Shown: one piece after another, positions 38,101-53,100 of the stretch
Position numbering within the stretch: the first letter of the stretch is position 1
How the letters are laid out: the number at the start of each line of letters is the position of its first letter
Notes under the pieces: generated by a model
What the model was told of the DNA's origin: nothing
The model's input: only the letters and a program-made list of their open reading frames with translations
Databases searched by the model: none
NCBI GenBank assembly: GCA_964023275.1
Contig: OZ029917.1
Location: forward strand, 20,433,988-20,497,987
Source: Norana najaformis
Lineage: Eukaryota > Annelida > Clitellata > Crassiclitellata > Hormogastridae
Direction of reading: 5' to 3'
Length of the DNA stretch: 64,000 nucleotides
Position numbers and translations under genes: made by a program

Positions 38101-41100
38101 AAGCTTCCTCCCCAGGTATATGTCAAAGTTTTAAAATTTACAGAATAATGCTAGAAATATGCTGGTATCTTTAAACTACAATGACAGAATGCGGCAACAG
38201 AAAATATAACCACAGAAACGTAGAAACTATTGCCAGTTTGCATTAGAGACATCAGAAAATATAACCACAGAAATGTAGAAACTATTGCCAGTTTGCATTA
38301 GAGACATCAGAAAATATAACCACAGAAATGTAGAAACTATTGCCAGTTTGCATTAGAGACATCAGAAAATATAACCACAGAAATGTAGAAACTATTGCCA
38401 GTTTGCATTGCCAGTTTGCATTAGAGACATCAGAAAATATAACCACAGAAACGTAGAAACTATTGCCAGTTTGCATTAGAGACATCAGAAAATATAACCA
38501 CAGAAATGTAGAAACTATTGCCAGTTTGCATTAGAGACATCAGAAAATATAACCACAGAAACGTAGAAACTATTGCCAGTTTGCATTAGAGACATCAGAA
38601 AATATAACCACAGAAATGTAGAAACTATTGCCAGTTTGCATCAGAGACATCAGAAAATATAACCACAGAAATGTAGAAACTATTGCCAGTTTGCATCAGA
38701 GAAATCATCAGTTTAAAAACTGCCAGTGGTTTCATTGTTTGCCTTCTTCAAGTAATTATTTCTGCCTTAACATAAACTCAAGCTTTAAGAACTTTAATTC
38801 TACAAATAAGGCTATAATTGGACAGCTAAAAATAAAAGTAAAAGAGATTGTTCATAAAAAAGTCTTAGACAAAATGAATACGTGGTTCCACTTTTTGATT
38901 TTATTCATGAAATCAGTACCTGGAAGACTGTCTCTACAGCAAGATTTATTTACCACAATGGCCATATCGATGTTTGAGCATTTTATAAAATATATGCTAT
39001 GCAGACCAAAATGCAAATTTTGGTTGATGTGACATGGTATGAACCCAATTACACACATACATATACATACATACACACATCTTCCCTAGAATATGTTTCA
39101 GAGCCCCATGCTCTTGTCTCAAGCCACCTGGGTCAACAATCATTAAGCTGCACAGCCAACAGGGACCTGCTACTCTTACGACCAAACAACTAATCAAACA
39201 CACAGGGCATTCTATCACACTGAATGTTTTGTCAGGAACAATTTTCAACTAAAGATCAAAACTGTTCTGCCTGCCTAAAACAGCTCAAGAAACAATTATA
39301 GTTTATCTTAAGATAGCCATGTCTCTGCATCTTTCAAAAATGCTATATTTTAAATGCTATATTAATAAGCAGATACATACAATCACCCCAAATATGCCAA
39401 AGTAAACCCAACCGACCATCTCAAACGTGCCAAAGCTGCAACACAGAGAAGAGCAGTCCCTTAAGCTAGCCCAGAGAAGCAGCAACGGGTGTGAAGTGTT
39501 AGCGACTTCAGTTTTCTTAGCCTCAGCACATGAGGTCCTCTCCCTTGCCACAACAAGATAACCAAGCAGTTAATATGTCAGCCTTTAATACTTTAATTAA
39601 TGACCATAGTTCCAGAGACCTGGATTCATCACCTGAAATTTCATTCAGAAGCCAACAGCATCATAACGAAGGATGACAAAAACAGCGATTAATTTTGACT
39701 AACACACCTGACCATCCGTGAGTATAATGGAATAGTTGACAATGCATGGAACGACCCTGTCCACCATTTCATACAACAGTTCACCAGTCAGTTTGCTAGG
39801 CAGGTAGAGAATGTTGGGATGGCCAAACAGCTTCATGACCTTCTGACCCGATTCATCAACTTGATCATATCGGTACATAACAGGAACGGACAATATTCTA
39901 AAGCGTAAAAAAGTGTCTTGCATTTCTTTTACTAACTCATGCAAATAAATGGAATGCAGTCTTACTTGTACAATAATATATAACTGCTCTCTATGAAAGC
40001 AGACTCAGTAAACTGGAATAGGTAATCCTCCACAGTTAATAAAGCCAAGCGGATAACAAATTTTTTTCAATAAACCATAAAACATAACACAAAATTACCA
40101 AAAACAAGCTGAATGAAATTTACACATGCAATTCTTTGACAAAATACCTTGTTTTTGGATTATAGTCATCCGTGCTGTTCACCTTGACAAAATCTACACT
40201 TGGGTTGACTGTTTCCAAGCAGATCTATATATACAAGAACATGTGCACTCAAACTGTTACAGGTCTGGCACTTGGTCTCACATCAGATGGTATGAAATTG
40301 CATAGTACATTTTTATGTGATATTTCAGTATGATATGATATATGATATAGTCATGGTATGATATGACATATGATACAGCCATGGTACAATGTAATTTGGT
40401 GTTGTATAAGAAGTGGAATAGCATAGCACTTACAGGGCAAGCATAGGACGCACGACTATAATGCTTGAAAGACAGCTGCAACAACAAAAACCAACTGAGG
40501 TTATAGTTTTCAAATCCTTCATATAACAACATCATCAGTAAATAACTACAGCCACATCAGTCATAGTCATTATAACAAATGACTAATTGGCTTATGTTAC
40601 CAGGTGTGTAACCCTAAGGATAAAATTGATCACAAAAACAATGAGCTTGACGAGCAATGTATATAGCTATTCTTTTATTAACTCAAAAACCAAAAATCTC
40701 TTGATTCTGCATTCCATGATTGCTGATTGCTTGTAGAAATTAATATTATACCAAATAATTTATATACTTTCTGTATTAGGGTAGCCATTGTCACAAAGCA
40801 AAAAATTAAAGTTAAAAATTTAACTGTTACCCCAACAATGCCATATGTAGAAACAAATACAAAATATCTTTTAAATTGGAAAATATTCAGCAGTGGCCCC
40901 AAGCTCTAAACTGAGGGGTAATAGCTGTCTTATCAGACTTTCACTTGATTTTCACCACTACTCAAAATAACTGATGTCACTGAAAATTTTCTTCAGTTGC
41001 ATTTTTCTGTGACAGTTAGAATTTCAAAATACATCCAACAGCATCCACCATATGTGAAATACTGGTACAGATTTCCTTGCAAGGGTCTTTTTAGTACAGT

Positions 41101-44100
41101 TTGGAAATACTGCTGATGTTCACCAACAACCTGCAGAAGAAACTGAAGCTGCTTCTTTTCCTTTGGTTAACTTCTTGTTGAAATCCTAAATGAAGACCAT
41201 GTCTCTCTCAGCTCTGTCATAAACAGCTGCTAGTGCCTTAACCACCTGCAAACATCCACTGTATGATTCGGCTTCTAAAGCTGGATGTGCAGAATTGCTC
41301 CAAGCCCCTGTTGCCAAGTTCTGCAGTTGAGTCAACCCTAGGAAGCTTTGGAGGATGATTCAACTTTTATATTTAAGGGTCATTCTAATCAGCATCATAA
41401 AGTATTACAGCATGCATTAACTGTCACGACTACTAAGTACCAGGTCATCTGCAACAAATGAATTACAAGCAAGACTGCAGTACACAGATCCCTGATCAGA
41501 ACACATTAGAAAGACTAATTGAGAATTATTTTCTTGATATACTCACTAAATACAATTCCACGCTCAAAAGGCCTTAGCCATCATCTTTTCAAGTGTCCTC
41601 GAGTTCCAAATCAGGCCAGATATTTACAAAATTTCTCCATTCCACTCTCAAAATGAGATAGTGCACCAATATACCCAACTAATCACATTACTGTTACTGA
41701 TCATAGTGATTTGCAACACCATAGCTTTAACACTGCTTTAGGTACCTTGTAATGCAGCAAGCAGGTCAGCTCTTACCTAAAGCCTGTCCCTTGTAGGGAC
41801 TTGAGGGAAACTTGAGGGAATCCTAAACATCTGATTCTGCTATTCCATAAATCGACTCCATGGCATTAAATAGTCATGATTTATAAATTTAAGAAGTAAA
41901 TACATAAAAAATAACAGTGATGACAATACCTCGAGACAAGGGTGACAGAGAGTTCCACCACAGGAAGCGTGTACCACAAGGTCACTGTCTACCATTTCCT
42001 CCAAACAAATCGCACAGATCTTCCACTGATCAGGTGCCACTTCATTCTCACAACTTGGCACCTGTTCATCCATGTAACCACCTGATGCCCCATCTTCTCC
42101 AAACTTTGTTGGCTGCAGATTGCTGACCTCCATCTGTCTGGACCCGACTACAGCAGAAGGCTGGCCAATCTGGATGTTGTCATCTCCTTCACCCCACACA
42201 ATGCCGCTCCCCATGCTATTGCTCATCTTCCAGACATTCGTTCCAAGCAGATTCTCATCGGCACTATCTGTCATTGTCGCAGGAAGCTGAAGCAGGTTGT
42301 GCTGCCAGTTGACGTCTGGGTTGGACTCAAGTCGCGAGTCGCACATTGGCATTGACGACATCTCGCAGCTATTGTTCAGCAGGTTTTCACTTAATGACTC
42401 AGCAGCGTAAGTCGTCTCCATTTCCATTGTCATCTCATGTGCTGTGCGGACAGCAGTTTCACCCTCAAAGTAGTCAAGCACGTCGTTGACATTGGAGGGC
42501 GAATTGCAGTGGGTGGAAAGCATCTTGTCTTTGGCAGATGAAGATAAAACATTGTTTGGCAGCAGACTGTCACCCTCAACTTCAGGTTTCAAGTCACCAA
42601 AGGGGCTTTGTTCAGTCAGAGCATCATCAAAACGCGGCGGTGGAAGCATTTCAAAGGCATATATTGCTCGATCTGTGTCATTGATAAACTTACTCTGCAT
42701 GCTGTCTTCCTGTTCAAAATGAAAATATTTTATTCAAAACATATTTAATAGGAAACTTCAGCAATAAAATTATAAACACATGGCCATTCTCAATTAAGCA
42801 GGCATTTAAACACATCAGGTGTTTACACACCGCAGCTGTTGAAATGAAAACAGATATTTGAAAAGCCAGTGTTTCATCAAAACTAGTATTTAAAGGAAGC
42901 AGGTAACAAAGCAGCTACTTATATTAAACATTTAAACAGAACAGCTATTTAAAAGAAGCACAGATTTAAAAGAAGCAGGTCTTGAACAAAGAAAGTATTT
43001 CAACCAAACAAGAATTTAAAAGTAGCTAGTATTAAAACATGGCAGGCATTTAAACCAAGCTGATATTTCAATGCAACAGGGTCATTCTGAGTCAACTCAA
43101 CCAGCTTTGGGAAATGTCTCCACCTCACCATATCAGATTTTGATATATGTCAAGAACATGCCTTAGTCCTCCAAGATTCAGACCTAAATACCTAGTAGTT
43201 CCTAAAATACGAGACGTAAAACACACCTGGATTTGCCTGAATTTAAGTGCTAATTATAAACCCATTATAGCATGCTCCAATATAACACAAATTCAGTTAT
43301 AGTGCAATTGCAGTCATGGCAACCAAATTTTTCTATGAGTAACATTAATTGTACCACAATAGATGATAGTGTTCAATTGTTTTTGCTAGTGGCAAATATT
43401 TTGGCAACATATTCAGATGCTTTTGCAATGTGCTAACATATTTCTGCATTTGAGAATGGTTTTTTGCAGGAAGATCATAACAACATAAACACTGAGACAA
43501 TATTTTAGGATATCTGATAATTCTGGTATGCATTGAGATCATTCTATTAAGAATAAACTACGATACAATTTACGCCACAGGTGTGTTAATCAATCAGCGT
43601 TCAGCCATGATTTATGAACAGCAGAATAAACTTTCAAGATGATTGGGGACAACTCGTTTCCTTAGGAGATGTTGGAATCACTAGAAGGCCAGAAAATCAA
43701 TGCAATAAAATTCTTTCAAGTTAGAATTGTTTCATATTTTCTAAACAACATTAACAAAGTGTTAATAAGAAACAAAATTACAAGACATCATTAATAAATG
43801 GCATAACAAATCCGTTGAGAAGTTTTACACCATTCTAAACATATCTGTGCTATATAAATGTTGAGATGAAAATTAGCAAAGCCATAGCACAGCTGGCACT
43901 TTTTCTGTTGTAATCTGAGGGTGCATTTTGATCTCAAACACATTTTAATTGAAGCTAGAGGTAAATCAAAACACTCAAGCACGATTTAGTTTTGATTTTA
44001 AAGCACCATGCATGCCATGCAATCGTGCATTCATAATAACCAATCAAAGCAAGATTTGGCCACATAATTTGGCCGTCATGCAACATTTTCACTGCACAGA

Positions 44101-47100
44101 AAGACAACCACATGATTTCACATCCCCAAAGCCTACAAGCATATGCTAAAACACAACTGTAACTCATTCTGCGCGCAAAATTTGTTAACATGGTATTCAA
44201 TACATTGCAGTAGGTTTACAAAAGGTTGATGATGCAAATGATTTTTATGCTTTTCCAGGCACTGTATTTCAGTTGCTATTCCATATGCAAGTGTGAAACT
44301 TTCCACATAGCTTCAGTTTGTTGTGTAGTTTTGGGAAATGTATTATACTTAGGTCTATCTAACATATTTTAGTTACATGTGTGTCAAACAAGCTACTTTA
44401 TAACATTTAGCAAAACGTGACAGCTAATTCTCCACAATGTAGGGTCATTAATAAGCCATTTGACAACACACTGACTAAAAATTATCCAAATTTGGAATGG
44501 TGAAGCGGAGCCACTAGTAGAGTTGACAAGCAATGATCCAGCAAGTATTCAGCTTAAGCACGACCGTCTTTCTGCTTATCTCTGCATTGCCCAACACAAC
44601 CACTCACCAGAATCCGAGCAATATGGTTGTCAAAGACTTCTGCCAGAATGATGTCACAAGACTCCTCTCCGATCACAACAATCAACTCCTGCCGCAGTCG
44701 CCTGACGTTATCCTGTCTTGTAACAGTTATTAGATAACGGACCGGCTGTTTGTTGTCACATGGAATAAAAGTCACACCTGCACAGACAAAGCACTTATTC
44801 AGGAATCAATAAGGTTTGATTTTTTCCCAAAAAGGATAAATAAAATCACTACAAGTAGCCACTGTACGATCACAGTCATTAAGCCCTTATTAATTGCTCA
44901 TCCAATTCTCTGAAACTCTGTCCCAACTACTGCTCATTCAGCCCGGTCCTTGACTTCACGTTGACCTTGGCTCAATATCCCAGACTAAAGGCTTCTCATG
45001 CAGACTTACTAACCCTTGATTATCTCTCTCTTTCTCAGTGGAATAATGTTCTGGAAATTGCCCTGATATTTGGCTTGATATTGATAGACTATCAATTGAC
45101 GCCTTGTGCATCAGATACAGGCATAAAAAATTCTGAGGCAGTTTACCTACAAATGTGAGCCAAATGAAGCTTATGACAAGTTTAGTTTTTTCTAAACTAT
45201 GCTGAATATTAAAGTCCAATCAGTGACTGCCCTATTACTGAAGCAAATGAAAACCCTTGGCAAAATTTAGGACTTTAAACTGAAACACTCACTTATTTGT
45301 CGTTCTAGAGCGTGAGGTAATGGCACGGACAAATACATGAAAGGCTCAAATGTGACAGAGATATGGTGACACTCTAAACATATCACCTACAACAAAGTAT
45401 AAGGAAAAATTCTGCTCACAGAAAACAACTAACAATACAAGTAATTTAAGTTTAAACTAATTTAACTAACTGCAAATTCCCTACAAATCAGGAACTCAAA
45501 ATTATCCTGTAACAGAAGCTGTTCTACTTTCATTAGGCTCCAAATAAGTCCCTAACTTACAAATATGATGAAATTAAATCATAAATAAAATACATAAATA
45601 AAATCACAACTATACACAACAAGGTGGGAACCTCTAAAAATGGTGCATAAATTTGCGATGCTACTGCCCCGGGTGATGACTGAAAAGATTATGATGATGA
45701 CAATGATGATGACAACAACGATGAAGACAACATGTCTAGTTGATAGTAGTAACTCACAGTGCTTTTGAACTGTCCCTGAAAGGTATCGACGATGACGCTC
45801 TTGTTCTGCTGTGTGTACCTCAGCCAGGCCTTCTCTGCGCTTCGTACATACTTCATCAAGAGATGATCTTCATTATTTAGACACGTCATGGCAGTGGCAC
45901 TGAGGGTCCTCTGGACTGACAGCAGTTGGTCCCCAGATGCTGATGGCCCAGCAAACGCCTGGTCATCGAACGAGTGCATTCCACCAACAACAGAGGTCTT
46001 TGAATCGCAGTCTTTTGTCTGGTTCTGCTCTGTGTTGACTTTGAGCTTTGACTGCATCCTCAGGTTCTTCTCCTCCTCATCCACCTTGATCCTCTTTGTG
46101 TTGTTGATGTTGTACTCATCACCAGACTCCAGGTCCGAGAACAGCAGCTTCTTTCCGTAGTAGCCCTTGTCCGAGAACTTGTCTCGGCAGTTGACGAGCA
46201 GATTTGTCTCCTTGACCGGCTTGCACGTCTCTTTCTCTGTATCACAGGTAAGGAGGTCACTCAGTTGTTCGTAGGCATTTACCTCTTCATCCTGTACCAC
46301 GACTGACGACCTCGAGTTGTTGTCGAGCTTATGAAACTTCTTGCTATCTGTCGAAACGACGTCGTTCATGTACTCTGTTGCAAGAACATTTGTATTCAGC
46401 GTCTTTGTATCTTTCATGCAGAAATCCTCAATACTTGGAAGTTTCCGTTCACCAACAGCACCGTCTCCATCCATTTCCCTCTCCATTCTATACTCTTCCT
46501 TTTCTGGTTCATCCCCAGAGCAACCAACCTCTTTCATGTCTACTGCAACTGCAGCTATGCCGGAACTAACATCACCTGGACCTGTGCTGCCGAAAAATCC
46601 TGTTCCTGTCTTCATCACCTCAGGAATTGGGTCCCATCGCACATTACCGCCGCGGCTCTGATCGGAGACAGCCGAATCAGTGCTTGCATGGCTTGGCTCA
46701 GACAGGTTGCTGTCTTCTGATGCTCCATAAAGCTGGTTCATGCAGTCGAGCGTCATTGTCTCCTTGCGCGACTTTTCCACGATCGAGCAGACAGCAAAGT
46801 TAGAAGGAGGGCATGACAAATGGTATGCTTCACCAGAGCAGCACTCAGACCCTGCCTCTGAGGAATCATTGGATTCAAGTTCAGCCAGACAGTCTTTCAT
46901 TGACATTGTGCCATTTTCTCCTCCACCAGTGCCTCCTCCGACTCCAGTTCCTCCTTCTTCTGCATCGGTTCCAGAGGAGTTGCACTTGATGTGAGAACTC
47001 CCAGCATTAAGATGTTCATGCAGGCTGTCAAGAAGGAGCGCCAAGAACTCTTGGCAGTCATGCTTTGTGCAGAAACAGAGTTCAAGATATTGCCAACACT

Positions 47101-50100
47101 CACTATCATTAAAAATACTACAGTCATCTCAAATTGCTTTTTGCAGGTGCTTGAAAGTCACTATATAAATGTTTGTTACATTATATTACTGATTATCAAC
47201 ACCAGAAAGCAAGTTTCTAGAACAAATTATTTTCATTGCCTTTTACCAAAATGGAACATGTACTAACGGTAAGCAACAACAATCATGATGGAGAGAAACC
47301 TGACCTGAAAAGGCTAGTCTTTGTTGAACCTATTGCTATAAATATTGTAAATATTATCCTCTGCTAACTAAAATTATATTGTAGATCTCATTTTAAAAGC
47401 TATGTGAAAGCTTATGCTAAAACTAATTAGAATGAAAAACAAAGAAAATGCCTATGGACTTAAAATATCGTATTATAACTAAAATCAATGCTATTATTTT
47501 TAACCTCTGGTATAAATTATTCCTGAGGAATTCAAAAAAACTTATGAAGAGCATTGTTCTGGTATGGCTAGTCTTTGCTGATATTTTGCTTGGCAGTAAA
47601 GGTGCTGCAGAATGTGCTGAATGGCCACAGGTAAACATTTGAGAAAAAATATAGTCTTTCTATTATCTCCTAATATCTGTAAAAAGGAATCCTTGGCGGT
47701 AGACGAGAGCGAGGCCACCTTGTTACTACTATTATTAGTAGAATAACAATGTCCTGTCACCCAACAAACATAGAAATAAGTTATCTATAGCAGGGCTATG
47801 CAATCTGATGATGTCTGACCTGTCTATAGTCCTGAAACTGTGGATGGTAAAGTCCCACCATGTCTTTGAAGTCCGAAGGATGTAACAAGGAGAAACTGCC
47901 ACTCCAGAACTTCCGTAGCAGACTGGCAAATTTACCTGGTTTAAAATGCAGAACAGATTTTACACTTTCATTATGATATGATTAGCTAGTTTCTTTGTTT
48001 CATACAGAATTGCAGATGGCCATTTTCAACAGAAATCATCTGCTAAATTTTTTACAATTCACCCATTGAAGTCTTTTGGCAAAAAATCCATGAAATTCTT
48101 TCGGAAATGACACAGCATGTCAGCAGTGAAATGACCACATGTTAACCAAACGATCAGCTAGTTTCTAAACACTGGATTTTGGCTTGGATTATAGTTTTTA
48201 TCAGTAGCAGCCAATGGCCATCAGCTAATGCCTAGCATCCTGTTATAGGAATGTTACAGAAATCAAGGTAAAGTAGTTGAACATTCCTAACACCCCCACC
48301 CAAATCAAAACTGGTTCTCCAAGACTTAGGATCATACACACAGCTTTAAGTATCTTTCTGCCAAACTGCAAAGCCTACATCTGGGATTCTAATCCAAGTT
48401 GTAAGGACAAAAGATAATCATGGCACCAGAAGGATGACACTAGATTTAGAACTTTAGCAAAAACAGTCACCAAATTCAGGACTCATAAAGCACCTCTACT
48501 ACTTTTCCCGATCTGAGGAAGAAATACTTAGCTGACCTTTCCAAAGTCTACAGTGCAGAAGCAGATCAGAACTTACCTGTTAGGGTATGCCTGTTGGATT
48601 CATCAGTCTTGAAGTCTTCCATGAAATATTTGATGATGCATGGATTGCTCAGTAGGCATTGCATCCCAGAGTTCATGAAACAGGTGTTTCCTAGGTTACG
48701 CAGACCAGCAATTCCAGGCTCTGCTAGCGAATCTAAAGCCATAAGTCAAAGCTGGCTTAATAATGTGGACAGAGTCAGCCTGTAATCAATTCTAAAAAAA
48801 TTATGTTCTAATGTAAAGTTGAAACATTTTAAACAGTAAAATCAATACAGCAGAAGATTGGTTGAGATCTGCAATGCTAAGAAAACACAATGCAAAGAAA
48901 CTCTTGCTTGTCCACAGGTAAAGCACAAAATGATATTTAAGCTATAAAAGAGGTATTTACGTTAAAGGCATTATCAAGTTCAAGACCCTTATTAGACAAC
49001 AGCAACGTAAGGTTAAGGCCAATGCCAAATCAAAGATAAGGCCAATTTCAAAGCAACACAGAAAGGTAAGATCAAATAAGACAACACTGAATCTAACTCA
49101 CCCCAAAGGGCAACTAATGATGCTAAAATGTTCATGTGTACATTACATTTGATCACAAGACAAGTCAGTCCAAACAGACTACGATACAAAGGATCTGAAT
49201 GGGGAATTATCCCTATTGCTATTAATGCTATTAAGTCTCTTCAGATCAGCATCAGATAAAACAGACTGGATTAGACAAAAAAAACACCAAGGGCTCACCA
49301 TAGCCCCACCACAGATAATTTATGTCTTACCTTTAACATCTCTGTTATGTGCCTGAAATGCATCCAAGTCTGATGATAAAGTTGGAACTGAAGTCTGACT
49401 GTTGTTGCAGGGAACTGTTAAGAACCAAAAGATAAGAACTAAGCACAATGAAAGCGAGCAATTTTTCAATTCACAGCCAGGCAAAGTCACAAGTAAAGAA
49501 TAGTTTTTGTCAATGTAAACTTGGCAGACTAAGTCACTGGCAACTTTATACACCTGCATAAAAAAATAAAAAGGGTTTGATACTTCTATTATTTCTTGCT
49601 TAACATACAAAATTCAGAAGAAAACACACCACAGAGTTTTTAGAAATTATAACAAACTTTGGAATGTGATGCTCCAAATAATAATTTCAACACGATCATA
49701 AATTCAATTCTTGCAAGTTCATTTAATTAACATCACCTACAAATTCAATCAACTATTATTTGTATCTTAAGATGACATGCCAAAGATGGACCACATGGCC
49801 CAAAAACATTTACACTGGATAGGTCCAGCTTTCCAACACTAAGGTCTAATGACTACCAAAACAGCACTGAAGCAGCTGGGTTACAACTCTAGAACAGGTC
49901 TGGGGAAACTTTATTGATGATAGGCTAAACCTACAAAATGGAGTGGTCCTGTGGGCCAGGTGGGATTGTACAGTTGTCTGAGGGCTCCACCCCAAACCCA
50001 ATGTCAAGTTTACTAGTATTTGAGGCTGAAGAAAGAGAATGACAAAAGAGCAGAATGAAGGGACGAAATCAAATGAAGGAGTTTATCAATTCATCAACAA

Positions 50101-53100
50101 CAGAAAAATACAAGCATACTACAATAACAAAAAGAGTTATAAACATTTCTGCAGATACTGTCAAATGGACAACTAAAATGGGTCAACCAACATGCTAGGT
50201 GCAGGATTGTCCCCTTTAGAAGTATTTCAGATGGCCAAATGATTTATGCCCATTTAAACTGTATTTTAATGAATATAATTCAAACAAAATAAAGAGAAAA
50301 AACTTAACTAACAAGTTTTAAAGTTCACAGAACAGTCAAGTCTTTCACAATTACTTAGTGCAACAATCTTACAAGTTTAATAAATGGGTCATTCCATCTC
50401 AATTAAACAAATGGCTCCAGCTCGATCATCTCGGATTTCAATGAAAATTTCACAGAATGTTTGTTATGGTATTAAAGGAAGTTGTGCAAAATTTTAGATC
50501 AATATAATAAGTAGTTTTGAAGATACTGAGTCTCAAAGACATATGGGGTGATCTCGTTTTTGCCGTTTCGGAACTCGCGTCTAAATTTGTAACGATGTTC
50601 AGAAGCTCATAACTTCATTAATATCACAGATAATTTGATGAAATTTTCAGGATATCTAGTCTTTGTTGTTTAGATGAATTTCTTAACAAGAGAATGATGA
50701 GTGTTGAAAACTGTGATATTATGACCCATCTGAAAATAGTTTAAAAAAACTTGTGCTTGTCTGCCAATCGCACTTTGCAGCCCCGACATGGCCAAACTGA
50801 TGTAGTATCAGAGAATGTTTTCACAACTCATAATGCTACTATACTTTCTCTACAAAAATATCCAGAAAGATTCTTTTTCTGATGCATGCCTGCTACCATA
50901 TGGCCTTCCAAAAATGGAAAATTGTATTCTGAAGACCATTTTCAAAGCCAAAGATCATCATGTGGGACAGGTCATGGAGCAATGCAACTTGCATCATTGG
51001 AAAGAGCAGCTCAGAGACTGTAAGTGCACCAAAAATGGTGATGGGGTATCTTCTTGTTCAGGCTGTACTTTTATTTCATTTGTGGCAGTGTTTCCTGCAT
51101 ACGTGAGTTTATAATGGAGTCAATTTCATAGCATTACATTGTGAAATAATCTCTATACTGGGTCAGTTTACTCAGATTTCATCTAAACAACAAAGACTAA
51201 ATATTCTGAAAATTTCATAAAATTATCTTTAATAATAATGAAGTTATGAGCTTCTGAATATCGTTACAAATTTAGATGCGAGTTCCAAAAACGAGGTCAC
51301 CTCATACGTCTTTGAGACTCAGTATCTTCAAAACTACTTACCATATTGATCTAAAATTTTGCACAACTTCCTCTAATACCACAACAAACATTCTGTTAAA
51401 TTTTCATTGAAATCCGAGATGGCTGAGCTGGAACTTTCTGAAAAATTTGTTGAATTGAGATGGAATGACCCAAATAACTCTCCTTTGAAATGCGATAAAG
51501 ATGATGCATTTGCTATGGTGGAACAAATTCAAACAATACACTTTGCATCGTCAATAGGTCTACCTTCCCTGGCATCAAGAGGTGCGCCTTTGCGATTCTT
51601 TCATAACTTCTCCATTCGATTGGGTTTTCACCCACATAGCAATAAGCTAGCTAGTTACACAGCTCATTTGCAAACCAGCTTCATGCACCGTTGTGGCTTC
51701 CTAGTAGACCACTTGCGATTTTCAAGCATCCCTTAAAAAGTTTCACTTGTACAGTATAAGCTCGCTCCTTCCCCACCACTACTGCAAATTTGTGAATATT
51801 TTTATGTTTTGAATTGTAATGTACGTCTGGATATTATAGTTTTACAGCACTGACAGACTCCTTGCACACAGCTTTCAACTCATCATCACAAAAAATGTTT
51901 CCATCCACTCTTAAATATTTGCAGTGCATGCCACCATCTTCTAGTTTCCAATTTGAAGAATTAACTTGCATATATCCTATGAACTCCCCAACACTGCACC
52001 TCTTGCAATCTCTGCACAATACTCCTCCACACATCCTGTACTGATTCCTCCTCTTCCCTTTACATCCAATTCTAAACACTATCCACCCTATCGATGGCCA
52101 TCTGACTGTCTACATGCCTGATCCTTGGATCTTGACCTAGAACCAAACTTGATCTCACCTGCCTAGCGATTTTGTTTTTAGTAAGTGCCTGTGAATGAGC
52201 TGTTCCCACAACTTAGCTTTCTTTTTGCACAAGAAAGCACACTGTGCCCGTGGTTCTGTCACTGCAAGACTTAGTGATCATCTACTAATAGTACAACAAT
52301 GTTTAAAAAATAAACACAAAGAACAGAAATCAGCATCACACCTGAAAATCGAACCAAGAATGAATTTGTCAATTGTTGAATCCAGACATTTTAAAGTCAA
52401 GTTGATCTACGGGCAAACTGAAATGATGCCGTGGGCCAAATTGGGCCCTCACATCGTTTCAAGTACCACACTTTAAAGAAGCAGCGTTATAATGAGGTTG
52501 TGTTCTAAATCTGAACTAAATCAGGCTTTACGGCACTCACTGCATTAGACCAGAATCTGCATTTTAATGTCTCTTATAAAGAGACTGCAGTTCATTTTCT
52601 GTTCCTGTAAACTGATACAAGAGCTTGAGAAAAACAGACTTCAAATATCAGAAGCACACAAATTACTCACAACTTGGGACAGGAACTTCTGCTTCTAAAC
52701 TGGTCATGTCAATGTCACAGAGATACCCGTTGTTTCCTACGAATTCATCGGAAATAGCCGAACAATCAATATTACCTGAGTAACAACAAATAACAATATA
52801 CTACAGTGCAGTCCCGTTTATGCAAGGTGGTCGGTAGCCAAAGTCACCACGACTCACAAACTGCATCTTAAGAGTGCCATGCTGAAATACAGTAGTGCAC
52901 GATTTATGTAAGTCTTAGTGTGGCTAGAAAGCTGATGTGCTGGCACTCACATTGTAGCCCGCTACCATACAATTTTGTCCAATTACTTTGAAAGGCCACA
53001 CTGCTGTCTTGTTATGGGCAACAGTGATGTGATAAAATAATAGCCAATTTATGTCTTTTGGCAACATTAACATCAACTGTTTCCAGACATTATTGTAAAG

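Noticed and set aside
39556-39650. Possible tRNA-like SINE in a USP intron
   Set aside because: Only a weak B-box-like match (GGATTCATCACC); the A-box side is not convincing.
50815-51114. 99-residue frame inside the foldback element
   Set aside because: No family recognised; probably a relic or chance frame in the spacer between the inverted arms.
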